Origin: Companilactobacillus musae
GTDB taxonomy: Bacteria; Bacillota; Bacilli; Lactobacillales; Lactobacillaceae
Direction: 5' to 3'
DNA: 64,000 nucleotides
Assembly (NCBI RefSeq): GCF_003967595.1
Contig: NZ_BIFW01000003.1
Span: 115,491 to 179,490 of the forward strand
This document shows positions 16,493-23,760 of this stretch, in pieces (position 1 is the first letter of the stretch; every line of letters starts with the position of its first letter). The notes beneath the pieces were generated by a model. It was not told the DNA's origin. It did no database searches and saw only the letters and a list, made by a program, of their open reading frames with translations. Made by a program: the position numbers and the translations under genes.

Positions 16493-17596
16493 TTAGACAT
16501 TGAAGCGGAATTCAATAATATCTCCGTCTTGTACTTCGTAATCCTTACCTTCAACTCGTAGTTTTCCGGCTTCTTTAACAGCTTTTTCGCTACCTAAACT
16601 ATCTAAATCACTAAAAGCTGTAACTTCAGCACGGATAAATCCACGTTCAAAATCAGAATGGATAATTCCGGCAACTTGTGGTGCTTTCATACCTTCATGG
16701 AATGTCCAAGCACGTGTTTCTTTACCACCAGCTGTGAAGAATGTTCTAAGACCTAATAATTTGTAACTAGCCTTGATCAACTTATCAAGACCAGATTCAG
16801 TAACACCTTCAGCCTCAAGGAATTCTTTTCTTTCATCATCATCCAATTCAGCAATTTCTTCTTCAGTCTTAGCTGAAACTCCGATTACTTGAGCATTTTC
16901 CTTCTTAGCATAATCTTCAATTAACTTATAATACTTAGAAGCTTCTGGATCAGCCATATCTTCTTCAGCAATATTAGCTACATACAAAACTGGTTTTGAA
17001 GTTAATAGAAATAGTCCTTTAACAATTTTTTGTTCTTCCTCATCAAAATCAATTGATCTAACAGCTCCGCCTTCTTCAAGGACTGGCTTGATTTTTTCAA
17101 GTACAGCAAATTCAGCTTGAGCTTCTTTATCTTTAGCACTCTTAGCAGCCTTTTCAACACGTGTATAACGCTTATTGATACTATCAAGGTCAGCTAAACC
17201 AAGTTCCAAATTAATTGTTTCAATATCATCCAATGGGTCAACTTTACCAGTAACACTAGTAATATCATCATCATCAAAAGCACGAACTACGTGAACAATG
17301 GCATCAACTTGACGAATATTTTCCAAGAACTTGTTACCAAGTCCTTCACCTTTACTAGCACCCTTAACGATACCCGCAATATCTGTAAATTCAAAAGTTG
17401 TATGAATTATTTTTTTAGCAGGGATCAATTCATCGATTCTTGATAGACGTGCATCTGGCACTTCAACCATTCCGACATTAGGATCAATTGTAGCGAAAGG
17501 ATAGTTGGCCATTTCGGCACCAGCCTTTGTAATAGCATTAAATAAAGTTGACTTACCAACATTTGGTAGTCCGACGATTCCGGCAGTTAGAGCCAT
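16493..17596 (-). CDS. ychF: Ribosome-binding ATPase YchF (OLA1 family)
   Basis: Obg-like P-loop NTPase of 367 aa that binds ATP and associates with ribosomes. G1 is GLPNVGKSTL (residues 8-17), G3 is DIAGIVKGA, and the usual NKxD motif is the YchF-type NIAE. A coiled-coil insertion follows G4, and the C-terminal TGS domain ends VQDGDIIEFRFNV. Length and all motifs are standard. It lies four bases after the DUF951 gene. Confidence 0.97.
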   Translation of the reverse strand: MALTAGIVGLPNVGKSTLFNAITKAGAEMANYPFATIDPNVGMVEVPDARLSRIDELIPAKKIIHTTFEFTDIAGIVKGASKGEGLGNKFLENIRQVDAIVHVVRAFDDDDITSVTGKVDPLDDIETINLELGLADLDSINKRYTRVEKAAKSAKDKEAQAEFAVLEKIKPVLEEGGAVRSIDFDEEEQKIVKGLFLLTSKPVLYVANIAEEDMADPEASKYYKLIEDYAKKENAQVIGVSAKTEEEIAELDDDERKEFLEAEGVTESGLDKLIKASYKLLGLRTFFTAGGKETRAWTFHEGMKAPQVAGIIHSDFERGFIRAEVTAFSDLDSLGSEKAVKEAGKLRVEGKDYEVQDGDIIEFRFNV

Positions 17597-17599
17597 TAG

Positions 17600-17863
17600 T
17601 TATTCCTCATTTCTTTTAATAAAGTTTGGTGGCATCAATTGAGATTTGCTCAAATAATGTTCTTCATTTTCCGTTTTTACCTGATCAGCTTGGGTTAAAA
17701 CCTTCTTGAATTTCTTATTAAATTCAGCCCGTGGAATCATAACGATATGTCCACAGCCTAGACATTTAACTTTGATATCTGCACCAAGACGAATAACTTC
17801 CCAGCGGTTTGCCCCACAAGCATGAGGTTTCTTCATTGTGATAATATCTCCAAGTTTAAACAT
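17600..17863 (-). CDS. DUF951 protein with a small zinc-ribbon-like motif
   Basis: Protein of 87 aa that begins with a DUF951 core of about 65 residues: LGDIITMKKPHACGANRWEV, then VKCLGCGHIVMIPR. Three cysteines and two histidines suggest a small metal- or nucleic-acid-binding fold. An extra ~20-residue polar tail follows. It is conserved next to ychF in Firmicutes and here lies between parB and ychF, nine bases after parB. Function is unknown. Confidence 0.88.
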   Translation of the reverse strand: MFKLGDIITMKKPHACGANRWEVIRLGADIKVKCLGCGHIVMIPRAEFNKKFKKVLTQADQVKTENEEHYLSKSQLMPPNFIKRNEE

Positions 17864-17872
17864 ACAAGCCCT

Positions 17873-18742
17873 CTAATCTAAATGGATTCCTAATATGTCT
17901 AAAATACGATTTAAATCATCCGTATTTGTAAAATCAATTTCGAGTTTTCCATGACCGCTACGTGTTTCTTTAACCGTTACGGGAGTATCAAATCTCTCAA
18001 CTAATTTTTCTTCAGTTGCTCTTATGTAAGGTGACTTTTGAGCAATCTTCTTTTTCTTTTTACTATTGTGCTTTGATTCGGTAGCCAATTGTTCTAGTTG
18101 GCGGACAGTCAAATCTTCATTAACAGCTCTTTGAGCTAATTTATCAATTTGATCTTTATCCTTCAAACTGAGTAAGGTTCTGGCTTGTCCCATTGATAAT
18201 TGACCGTTCTGAACTAATTTCTTAGTTGCTTCTGGCAAATTCAACAGACGTAAATAGTTAGCAATGTAAGGACGACTTTTACCGAGTCGTTGAGAAACTT
18301 GTTCTTGAGTAAGATTTAACTTAGTAATCAAGGTTTGATAAGCGTCAGCTTCTTCAAGCGGAGTTAAGTCTTCACGTTGCAAGTTTTCTAAAACAGCGAT
18401 TTCCATCATTCCTGATTCACTTAATGGACGAACGATTGCTGGAATAGCAGTCTTCTTAGCAATTTTACTAGCACGGAAACGTCTTTCACCGGCTATGATT
18501 TCAAATCCATTAACACTTTCACGAACGATAATCGGTTGAAAAACCCCATTTTGTTCAATTGAATGTGCTAATTCGTTTAAAGCATGTTCATCAAAAGTTT
18601 TTCTTGGTTGATACGGATTAGGTCGAATATCATCGATGGACAAATCAACGACGGTCTCGCTGTTTTCATCGATAGCTTCGAATTCTGAGAAGATTGCGTC
18701 GATTCCTCTCCCTAAGCCTTTTTTATTTTTGCTTGATGCCAT
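17873..18742 (-). CDS. parB: Chromosome partitioning protein ParB (Spo0J)
   Basis: ParB/Spo0J CTPase clamp of 289 aa that loads on parS sites and organises the origin region. The N-terminal domain holds the CTP-binding motif GERRFRA (about 103-109), the middle domain has a helix-turn-helix TQEQVSQRLGKSRPYIANYL (about 150-170), and a C-terminal dimerisation domain follows a basic linker. Its start overlaps the parA end by 20 bases. parS-like sequences lie at 9583 and 20372. Confidence 0.97.
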   Translation of the reverse strand: MASSKNKKGLGRGIDAIFSEFEAIDENSETVVDLSIDDIRPNPYQPRKTFDEHALNELAHSIEQNGVFQPIIVRESVNGFEIIAGERRFRASKIAKKTAIPAIVRPLSESGMMEIAVLENLQREDLTPLEEADAYQTLITKLNLTQEQVSQRLGKSRPYIANYLRLLNLPEATKKLVQNGQLSMGQARTLLSLKDKDQIDKLAQRAVNEDLTVRQLEQLATESKHNSKKKKKIAQKSPYIRATEEKLVERFDTPVTVKETRSGHGKLEIDFTNTDDLNRILDILGIHLD

Positions 18743-19499
18743 TACGCTTTAACACCTCCTTAGCAAGGTCACGATAAGCTTGCGCACCCCTTGACTTATC
18801 GTCAAAATCTACGATGGGTAGGCCATAACTTGGAGCCTCAGCTAAACGTGTATTTCTTGGAACAATGGACTTGTAAACCGAATCGCCAAAGTATGATTTC
18901 ACTTCATCAACAACTTGTGCCCCTAGATTAGTTCTCGCATCAAGCATTGTGATTAGAACACCTTCAATAGCTAAATTAGTATTGAAATGCTTTTGAACTA
19001 AACGAATTGTATTCAGTAGTTGACTCAAACCTTCCAGCGCATAATACTCACTTTGAACCGGAATAATAATTGAATCACTTGCTGTAAAGGCATTCGTGGA
19101 AAGCTGACCTAATGAAGGTGGACAGTCGATCAAAATTATATCGTAATCTTTATCAACCTCTTCGATTCCAGCACGCAAACGTGTTTCACGGGCCATCATG
19201 GTAGTCAATTCCATCTCTGCACCGGCCAGTTGAATTGTTGCAGGAACGATATCCAGATTTTTATGTTTAGTATGAATAATCGTTTTTCTCAAAGGGTATT
19301 CATTGACCAAAACATCATAGACATCTTTTTCAACATTGGCTTTTTTAATCCCCAGTCCACTAGTGGCATTACCTTGGGGATCAGTATCTACTATTAATAC
19401 TTTTTGACCAAGATCAGTTAAACATGCTCCCAAATTGATGGTGGTTGTGGTTTTTCCAACACCACCCTTTTGATTTGCAACAGATATTTTTCGTGCCAT
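18723..19499 (-). CDS. parA: Chromosome partitioning ATPase ParA (Soj)
   Basis: Deviant Walker ATPase of 258 aa with KGGVGKTTTTINLG at residues 11-24, the DTDPQGN motif and IDCPPSLG. It works with ParB in origin segregation and replication control. It is the first gene of the parA-parB-DUF951-ychF-DUF1129 run. The gap of 130 bases to rsmG holds no noc-like gene, so the arrangement differs from the rsmG-noc-soj-spo0J order of Bacillus. Confidence 0.97.
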   Translation of the reverse strand: MARKISVANQKGGVGKTTTTINLGACLTDLGQKVLIVDTDPQGNATSGLGIKKANVEKDVYDVLVNEYPLRKTIIHTKHKNLDIVPATIQLAGAEMELTTMMARETRLRAGIEEVDKDYDIILIDCPPSLGQLSTNAFTASDSIIIPVQSEYYALEGLSQLLNTIRLVQKHFNTNLAIEGVLITMLDARTNLGAQVVDEVKSYFGDSVYKSIVPRNTRLAEAPSYGLPIVDFDDKSRGAQAYRDLAKEVLKRNGIKQK

Positions 19500-19629
19500 C
19501 TTATTCCCCTATCTCTAGAAATTGTCGTAACAATTCCACAAAATATTTATCTATGGTAATCACTTTCTGGCGCTTTTGCCATAACTATACAATCTTATCA
19601 TTTTTTCAATATCATTTAATACCTAGTAA

Positions 19630-20355
19630 TTATTTCACAAGTGGTTTTTTGGCAGGTGTACCTGGTTTACGAGGATATTTTTTAGGTGTGTTAGAAATTT
19701 TACTTACAAAAATAAAATTACGGATTCCGGCATCATTTGGTAATTCAATTGACTCTTGTTGTTTGATTTCTCCACCTAAAGTTTTAATAGCATATTGTGC
19801 TGTTTTGACTTCTTCAGGTGCTTTTTCTGATTTCATAGCAACGAATTGTCCGCCAACCTTAACTAAAGGTAAACAAAATTCTGTCAAAACATTCATTGCT
19901 GCAACTGCACGAGCTGTGACAACATCAAAAGATTCACGGAATTGACTATTCTTGCCAACTTCCTCAGCACGTCCATGAACTAAATTAACATTATCTAAAC
20001 CTAATTTTTCGACCAAAGTTTCCAAGAATTTGATTCGCTTATTCAATGAATCAACGATTGTAATCTTTAACTTGGGGTTGATGATTTTCAATGGCAATGA
20101 TGGGAATCCTGCTCCTGAACCAACATCACAAAGTGTCAGTTCATCATGCAATAATTTATTATCAACGAATCCTAAAACAATTGAATCATAAAAATGTTTC
20201 AAATAAACTTGATCTTCTTCAGTAATAGAAGTTAAATTCATGACCTTATTAGTTTCAACTAATTCGTGAAAATAAGTTGCAAATTGTTCTTTTTGAGTTG
20301 AACTCAACTCGATGCCCTGTTTAGCCAAAGCTTCAAAAAATTCTTCCGGTTTCAT
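19630..20355 (-). CDS. rsmG: 16S rRNA (guanine-N7) methyltransferase RsmG
   Basis: SAM-dependent methyltransferase of 241 aa that modifies G527 of 16S rRNA. The cofactor motif is DVGSGAGFPSLP and the sequence around VTARAVAAMNVL fits GidB/RsmG. The start is the ATG at 20355 because GGAGG lies seven bases ahead; an ATG six bases further up is too close to that site. The basic C-terminal extension (PKKYPRKPGTPAKK) is normal for the family. mnmG/mnmE do not adjoin it here; two acetyltransferase genes do. Confidence 0.96.
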   Translation of the reverse strand: MKPEEFFEALAKQGIELSSTQKEQFATYFHELVETNKVMNLTSITEEDQVYLKHFYDSIVLGFVDNKLLHDELTLCDVGSGAGFPSLPLKIINPKLKITIVDSLNKRIKFLETLVEKLGLDNVNLVHGRAEEVGKNSQFRESFDVVTARAVAAMNVLTEFCLPLVKVGGQFVAMKSEKAPEEVKTAQYAIKTLGGEIKQQESIELPNDAGIRNFIFVSKISNTPKKYPRKPGTPAKKPLVK

Positions 20356-20371
20356 TAACATACCTCCACTC

Positions 20372-20389
20372 GTGAAACACATGTTTCAC
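20372..20389. promoter_or_regulatory. Outward-facing pair of parS half-sites upstream of rsmG
   Basis: GTGAAACA and TGTTTCAC, each a perfect parS half, stand in the opposite order from a normal parS and are separated by CA. It directly precedes the rsmG ribosome site. Confidence 0.45.
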
Positions 20390-20521
20390 ACTCTTTTATC
20401 CTATATTATTGTGTAACTTAATTCAATGTCGAGTTAATGAAGCTCCTTAAAATTATTGTTGTATTTACAACAATTTAGCTATATGATATTCACCAATAAT
20501 TCACTTACTTGGAGGTATCTT

Positions 20522-20953
20522 ATGATTGATGTAAAACGCACTGACGATCTAACTACTCAGGAATTAATCGACATTTTAAAGGCTCGTGTTGGAGTCTTCG
20601 TTGTTGAACAGAACTGTCCTTACCAAGAAGTCGACGAAGATGACTATAACGATTTGCATGTTCGTCTACTCGAAAATGGAGTTTTAAAAGCTTACACTAG
20701 AATTATTGATAAGGGCGATCACATTACTTTTGGTCGTGTCTTAGTTGTCAAAGAGTATCGTAAAGCTGGTTTAGGTGAAAAAATCGTTGCCGCTACGATT
20801 GACGAAATCAAGCAAAGATTCCCTAATAAACCAATTCAAATACAAGCTCAAGCTTATTTACAAAAATTTTATTCTCAATTTGGCTTCAAAGCTATTTCTG
20901 ATGTTTATCTGGAAGACAACATCCCTCACCTAGATATGCTTATGAAATTTTAA
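20522..20953 (+). CDS. ElaA-like GNAT acyltransferase
   Basis: GNAT-fold protein of 143 aa. ELIDILKARVGVFVVEQNCPYQEVDE near the N-terminus and the acetyl-CoA loop VVKEYRKAGLGEKIV are diagnostic of the ElaA family, whose substrates are not well established. The ATG at 20522 is preceded by TTGGAGGT. A second GNAT gene begins 15 bases after it, so the two are probably co-transcribed. Confidence 0.85.
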   Translation: MIDVKRTDDLTTQELIDILKARVGVFVVEQNCPYQEVDEDDYNDLHVRLLENGVLKAYTRIIDKGDHITFGRVLVVKEYRKAGLGEKIVAATIDEIKQRFPNKPIQIQAQAYLQKFYSQFGFKAISDVYLEDNIPHLDMLMKF

Positions 20954-20968
20954 AAGGAAGTGCTTAAT

Positions 20969-21493
20969 ATGAAATTTAATTTATTACCTATCAGTATTAA
21001 TGAAGTTGACTATTCCGACCTACCTTTACTAAAAAAGCTCAGTATCGAAACATTCAATGATTCTTTTCGTAGTGAACGTGGCGATTTATCAGGCTACACT
21101 AAAAAGAATTTTAATTATGGTCAATTAGCCGTAGAAATGATTAATCCGGATTCTCATTTTTACTTTATTTACTATAATCATAAATTGGCTGGTTATTTAA
21201 AGCTCAATCTTAATCATGCTCAATCTCAGGATATGGGCGTTGATGCTCTGGAAATCGACCGAATTTATCTTCTTCAAAAATTTGAATACATTGGCTTAGA
21301 AAGTAAATTAATTAATTTTGCTTTTGATCAAGCCAAGAAGTTTCATAAACATACTGTTTGGAGTAGCGTTTGGGAACACAATCAACCAATCATTCATTTT
21401 TATAATCAATTTGGCTTCAAATCTGTTGCCAGTAAAAAATTCCATTTGATTGGTCGATTACATAAGGATCTTGTCATGAAAACAAGCCTATAA
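20969..21493 (+). CDS. GNAT family N-acetyltransferase
   Basis: Acetyltransferase of 174 aa. The core beta strands around HFYFIYYNHKLAGYLKLN, the EIDRIYLL strand and the terminal YNQFGFKSV are typical of PaiA/spermidine-type GNATs, but the substrate is unknown. The ATG at 20969 is used because AAGGAAGTG precedes it; a GTG three codons upstream is inside that site. It ends at a family-2 terminator hairpin. Confidence 0.82.
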   Translation: MKFNLLPISINEVDYSDLPLLKKLSIETFNDSFRSERGDLSGYTKKNFNYGQLAVEMINPDSHFYFIYYNHKLAGYLKLNLNHAQSQDMGVDALEIDRIYLLQKFEYIGLESKLINFAFDQAKKFHKHTVWSSVWEHNQPIIHFYNQFGFKSVASKKFHLIGRLHKDLVMKTSL

Positions 21494-21552
21494 AAGAAAA
21501 AAGTCTCCATGTAGTAACCACCTTTGATGGTCACCGCATAGAGATTTTTTAT
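21493..21552. terminator. Family-2 dispersed hairpin, copy a
   Basis: AAAAGTCTC, TGGTAACC-like and TGGTCACC-like arms form an imperfect long stem ending GAGATTTTTT. Related hairpins occur at 34685 and 59147. Confidence 0.7.
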
Positions 21553-21556
21553 TGCT

Positions 21557-21579
21557 CGGGAATCAAATCCCGCTTTTTG
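21557..21579 (+). terminator. Second short terminator behind the acetyltransferase pair
   Basis: CGGGA pairs with TCCCG around ATCAAA and is followed by CTTTTTG. It backs up the family-2 hairpin; it also lies just past the end of the - strand copY gene. Confidence 0.55.
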
Positions 21580-21603
21580 TCGCCCCTGCCAAGGAACTTA
21601 ATT

Positions 21604-22056
21604 TTAACACATATCTGAACAACCATCTGGTAGACAGTCACATTTAACACGTTCAGGAGCCGTTTTAATCTTTTCATTTAAAGTATTTTGTAAAATCTCA
21701 ATATCCGAACGACTTATTTCCATCGAATCAATCAATTCATTTAAAACTGATCCCGACTTATGAGCACAAAAGTTACTAAATAAACCATTAGCATACTCAT
21801 TCATTGTCGCCTGTTCTTCTACAGTTGCCGAATAAATATATCTGCCATTCTCTTTTTCTCGGCTAAGAAATCTCTTTTTAGTTAGACGTGTTATCAAGGT
21901 CTTAATTGTTGAATCAGACCAGGTCTGCTTCTTTTGCATAAGATTTATAATCTCGGAACTTGTAACATCATTTAGAGTCCAAACTATTCTCATAATTTGC
22001 CATTCAGCTGAAGAAATTTCAACTTTTTTCTGTTCTTTCTTTACCACAGTATCCAT
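21604..22056 (-). CDS. copY: CopY/TcrY-family copper-responsive repressor
   Basis: BlaI/CopY-type winged-helix repressor of 150 aa. The DNA-binding domain (about 12-80) contains SSAEWQIMRIVWTL and WSDSTIKTLITRLTKK. The C-terminus carries four cysteines as CDCLPDGCSDMC, i.e. CxCx4Cx3C, whereas CopY usually has CxCx4CxC. That cluster binds Zn or Cu(I) and switches DNA binding. The ATG at 22056 follows AGAGGAA. No copper ATPase or chaperone gene lies nearby, so it stands as an orphan regulator here. Confidence 0.88.
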   Translation of the reverse strand: MDTVVKKEQKKVEISSAEWQIMRIVWTLNDVTSSEIINLMQKKQTWSDSTIKTLITRLTKKRFLSREKENGRYIYSATVEEQATMNEYANGLFSNFCAHKSGSVLNELIDSMEISRSDIEILQNTLNEKIKTAPERVKCDCLPDGCSDMC

Positions 22057-22072
22057 CAAAACATTCCTCTCG

Positions 22073-22086
22073 TAATGACAACATTA
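22073..22086. promoter_or_regulatory. Candidate CopY autoregulatory operator
   Basis: TAATG and CATTA form a perfect inverted repeat around ACAA, 17 bases upstream of the copY start. It does not contain the classical TACANNTGTA cop box, so assignment rests on position and symmetry only. Confidence 0.35.
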
Positions 22087-22096
22087 TATAACATTC

Positions 22097-22834
22097 TTAG
22101 ATTGATTTGAGATTAGATTTTTCGGCATAAACTTCAACGCAATAATTTTTTTGACCACAGTTAGGACAAACTAGTTTACGAGTTCTAGGGTTATGATTAC
22201 TGAAAAAAGCTGCTTTAAATGTTGGTCTAAATTCATAATTACAATTTGGACATATGTAATTAACTTTGTTGAAATAATACTTAGAAATCCAAATAGCAAA
22301 AATAATTGCCATTAACATTATTATTATAAATGGCACCCATTGGTTCTTCTTAATTCCCCAAACTAGACTTCCAATTTCAGCCACATCCATTAATAAACCA
22401 GTAATAACCATTTTCATATGTACTTTTCTCAAGGCTTTTTTATTATTCATGATATTATCTATGTCATCAATCGTTCTTAATGAAATTTGATTTATTTGTG
22501 GCAAATTATGCTTAATATTTTCAATCATCTTTATTTGATTTTTAGAATTCTTGATCTGTAACTTAGTTGCTTTCAATTGTTGTTCTAACAGTAAATCTAA
22601 AACTTCCATTGAATTATCACTTTTGAGAATTTCCTTGATTGCCTTCAATGAAAGACCCAAATTTTTTAATAATAAAATCAATTTTAATCGACTAACATCT
22701 TTTTCAGAGTAAATTCTCTTACCATTATCATAAATATGACTTGGCTCAAGAAGTTCTTTTTTATCATAAAATTGTAAAGTTCTAATAGAGATCTGAAACA
22801 TTTTTGCCAATTCACCAGTAGTATATTCTGACAT
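22097..22834 (-). CDS. MerR regulator with two membrane helices and a zinc-ribbon tail
   Basis: Protein of 245 aa. Residues 1-70 are a MerR DNA-binding domain (YTTGELAKMFQISIRTLQFYDK). A coiled-coil dimerisation helix runs to about 125. Two transmembrane helices follow (about 140-160 and 165-187). The C-terminus has a zinc ribbon with CPNC near 195 and CPNC near 223. Such a layout would tether a transcription factor to the membrane. The ATG at 22834 is preceded by AAGGAGG. Its promoter has the long 19-base spacer expected for MerR control, pointing to autoregulation. The signal is unknown. Confidence 0.82.
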   Translation of the reverse strand: MSEYTTGELAKMFQISIRTLQFYDKKELLEPSHIYDNGKRIYSEKDVSRLKLILLLKNLGLSLKAIKEILKSDNSMEVLDLLLEQQLKATKLQIKNSKNQIKMIENIKHNLPQINQISLRTIDDIDNIMNNKKALRKVHMKMVITGLLMDVAEIGSLVWGIKKNQWVPFIIIMLMAIIFAIWISKYYFNKVNYICPNCNYEFRPTFKAAFFSNHNPRTRKLVCPNCGQKNYCVEVYAEKSNLKSI

Positions 22835-22856
22835 AGATTTCACCTCCTTGATTCTA

Positions 22857-22887
22857 TTTATAGCTTATTACCTTAGGTCGCTAGCAA
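22857..22887 (-). promoter_or_regulatory. MerR-type promoter with 19-base spacer
   Basis: On the - strand TTGCTA and TATAAA are separated by 19 bases. The spacer contains the dyad ACCTAAGGT. Overlong spacers with a central dyad are the mark of MerR-activated promoters. Confidence 0.65.
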
Positions 22888-23038
22888 GTCTTTTATCAAA
22901 AAATATTTATAACGGCGTTATGCTTATATATTTTATTATAATTTCACTTATCACAAAACTATATATTTATTGATATAAGCTTCAAAATGTCTTAGAATAC
23001 TCTAATAGTGAACAACTGTAGACAAGGGGGAAAGACAT

Positions 23039-23695
23039 ACGAGTTATAGTTTTTTTGTTCAACCGCAAATAGATAAAAGTAACAACTCTATCTTTGGTTA
23101 CGAGGTTCTTTTACGTAAAGAAGATAACGGTGCTTGGCATTTACCAAAGGATTTCACTGAACTTTCAATTGAGGATCAGGTTAAGTTAGTTGAGAAGACT
23201 GCCAAATCAATTAGGAATCACGTCGGGGAAAATAAGGCCTTATCATTCAACTTAAATAGACAACAAGCTAATGATCCTTATACTCTAGGGGAAATCATTG
23301 CCCTAAAAAAACGTATCAGTCCTGCTGAATTGACGATTGAATTAACCGAGGCAATGCCTTTGGATAAAATTAAGGAATTCAGTCTTTTACTCCATCAGTA
23401 CGATATTTCTTTAGTTATCGATGATGTTGGTACTGGTTCTAATACCTTTGATAATATCAAACATTCATTGCCTTACGTAGATAAAATCAAATTTGCCATG
23501 CAAAACCTTCGTATGGAAGGTCATGCTGAAAAGATTCCGGATTACTTATCATTTTGGGTTCAACAGGCTAAAAAGTATTGTCTTGATGTCGTACTTGAAG
23601 GTGTTGAGGATTGCAAAGATCAACTTCTCGCCCAAAAATTTGGTATTGATATTCAACAAGGATATCTTTACGGAAAACCTGCTATGCCACAATAA
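23039..23695 (+). CDS. EAL-domain protein, probable c-di-GMP phosphodiesterase, with non-canonical ACG start
   Basis: Stand-alone EAL domain of about 218 aa. Catalytic residues expected for hydrolysis of cyclic di-GMP are visible: Glu22 in YEVLLR, Asn in FNLN, Glu in IELTE, the Asp pair in IDDVGTGSN, Lys in KIKF, Glu in LEGVE and Gln in QQGYLYGKP. The frame is open only from 23012 (after TGA at 23009), and no ATG, GTG or TTG occurs before codon 97. A strong AAGGGGG site points to ACG at 23039, where the protein's conserved beginning (SYSFFVQPQID) starts. Either ACG is used weakly or the gene has lost its start. Confidence 0.7.
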   Translation, partial: TSYSFFVQPQIDKSNNSIFGYEVLLRKEDNGAWHLPKDFTELSIEDQVKLVEKTAKSIRNHVGENKALSFNLNRQQANDPYTLGEIIALKKRISPAELTIELTEAMPLDKIKEFSLLLHQYDISLVIDDVGTGSNTFDNIKHSLPYVDKIKFAMQNLRMEGHAEKIPDYLSFWVQQAKKYCLDVVLEGVEDCKDQLLAQKFGIDIQQGYLYGKPAMPQ

Positions 23696-23696
23696 A

Positions 23697-23758
23697 AATA
23701 CAGCACATATTAAGAAAGTTCATACCACGAACTCTTAATATATGCTGTTATTTTTTTA
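23697..23758. terminator. Family-1 dispersed hairpin, copy d
   Basis: ACAGCACATATTAAGA pairs with TCTTAATATATGCTGT, then a T-run. It lies between the convergent EAL and pepC genes and can serve both. Confidence 0.8.
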
Positions 23759-23760
23759 TA

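Noticed and set aside
23330..23695. EAL protein starting at an internal TTG (23330)
   Set aside because: It would remove the catalytic EVLLR and FNLN segments; the conserved sequence clearly extends back to 23039.
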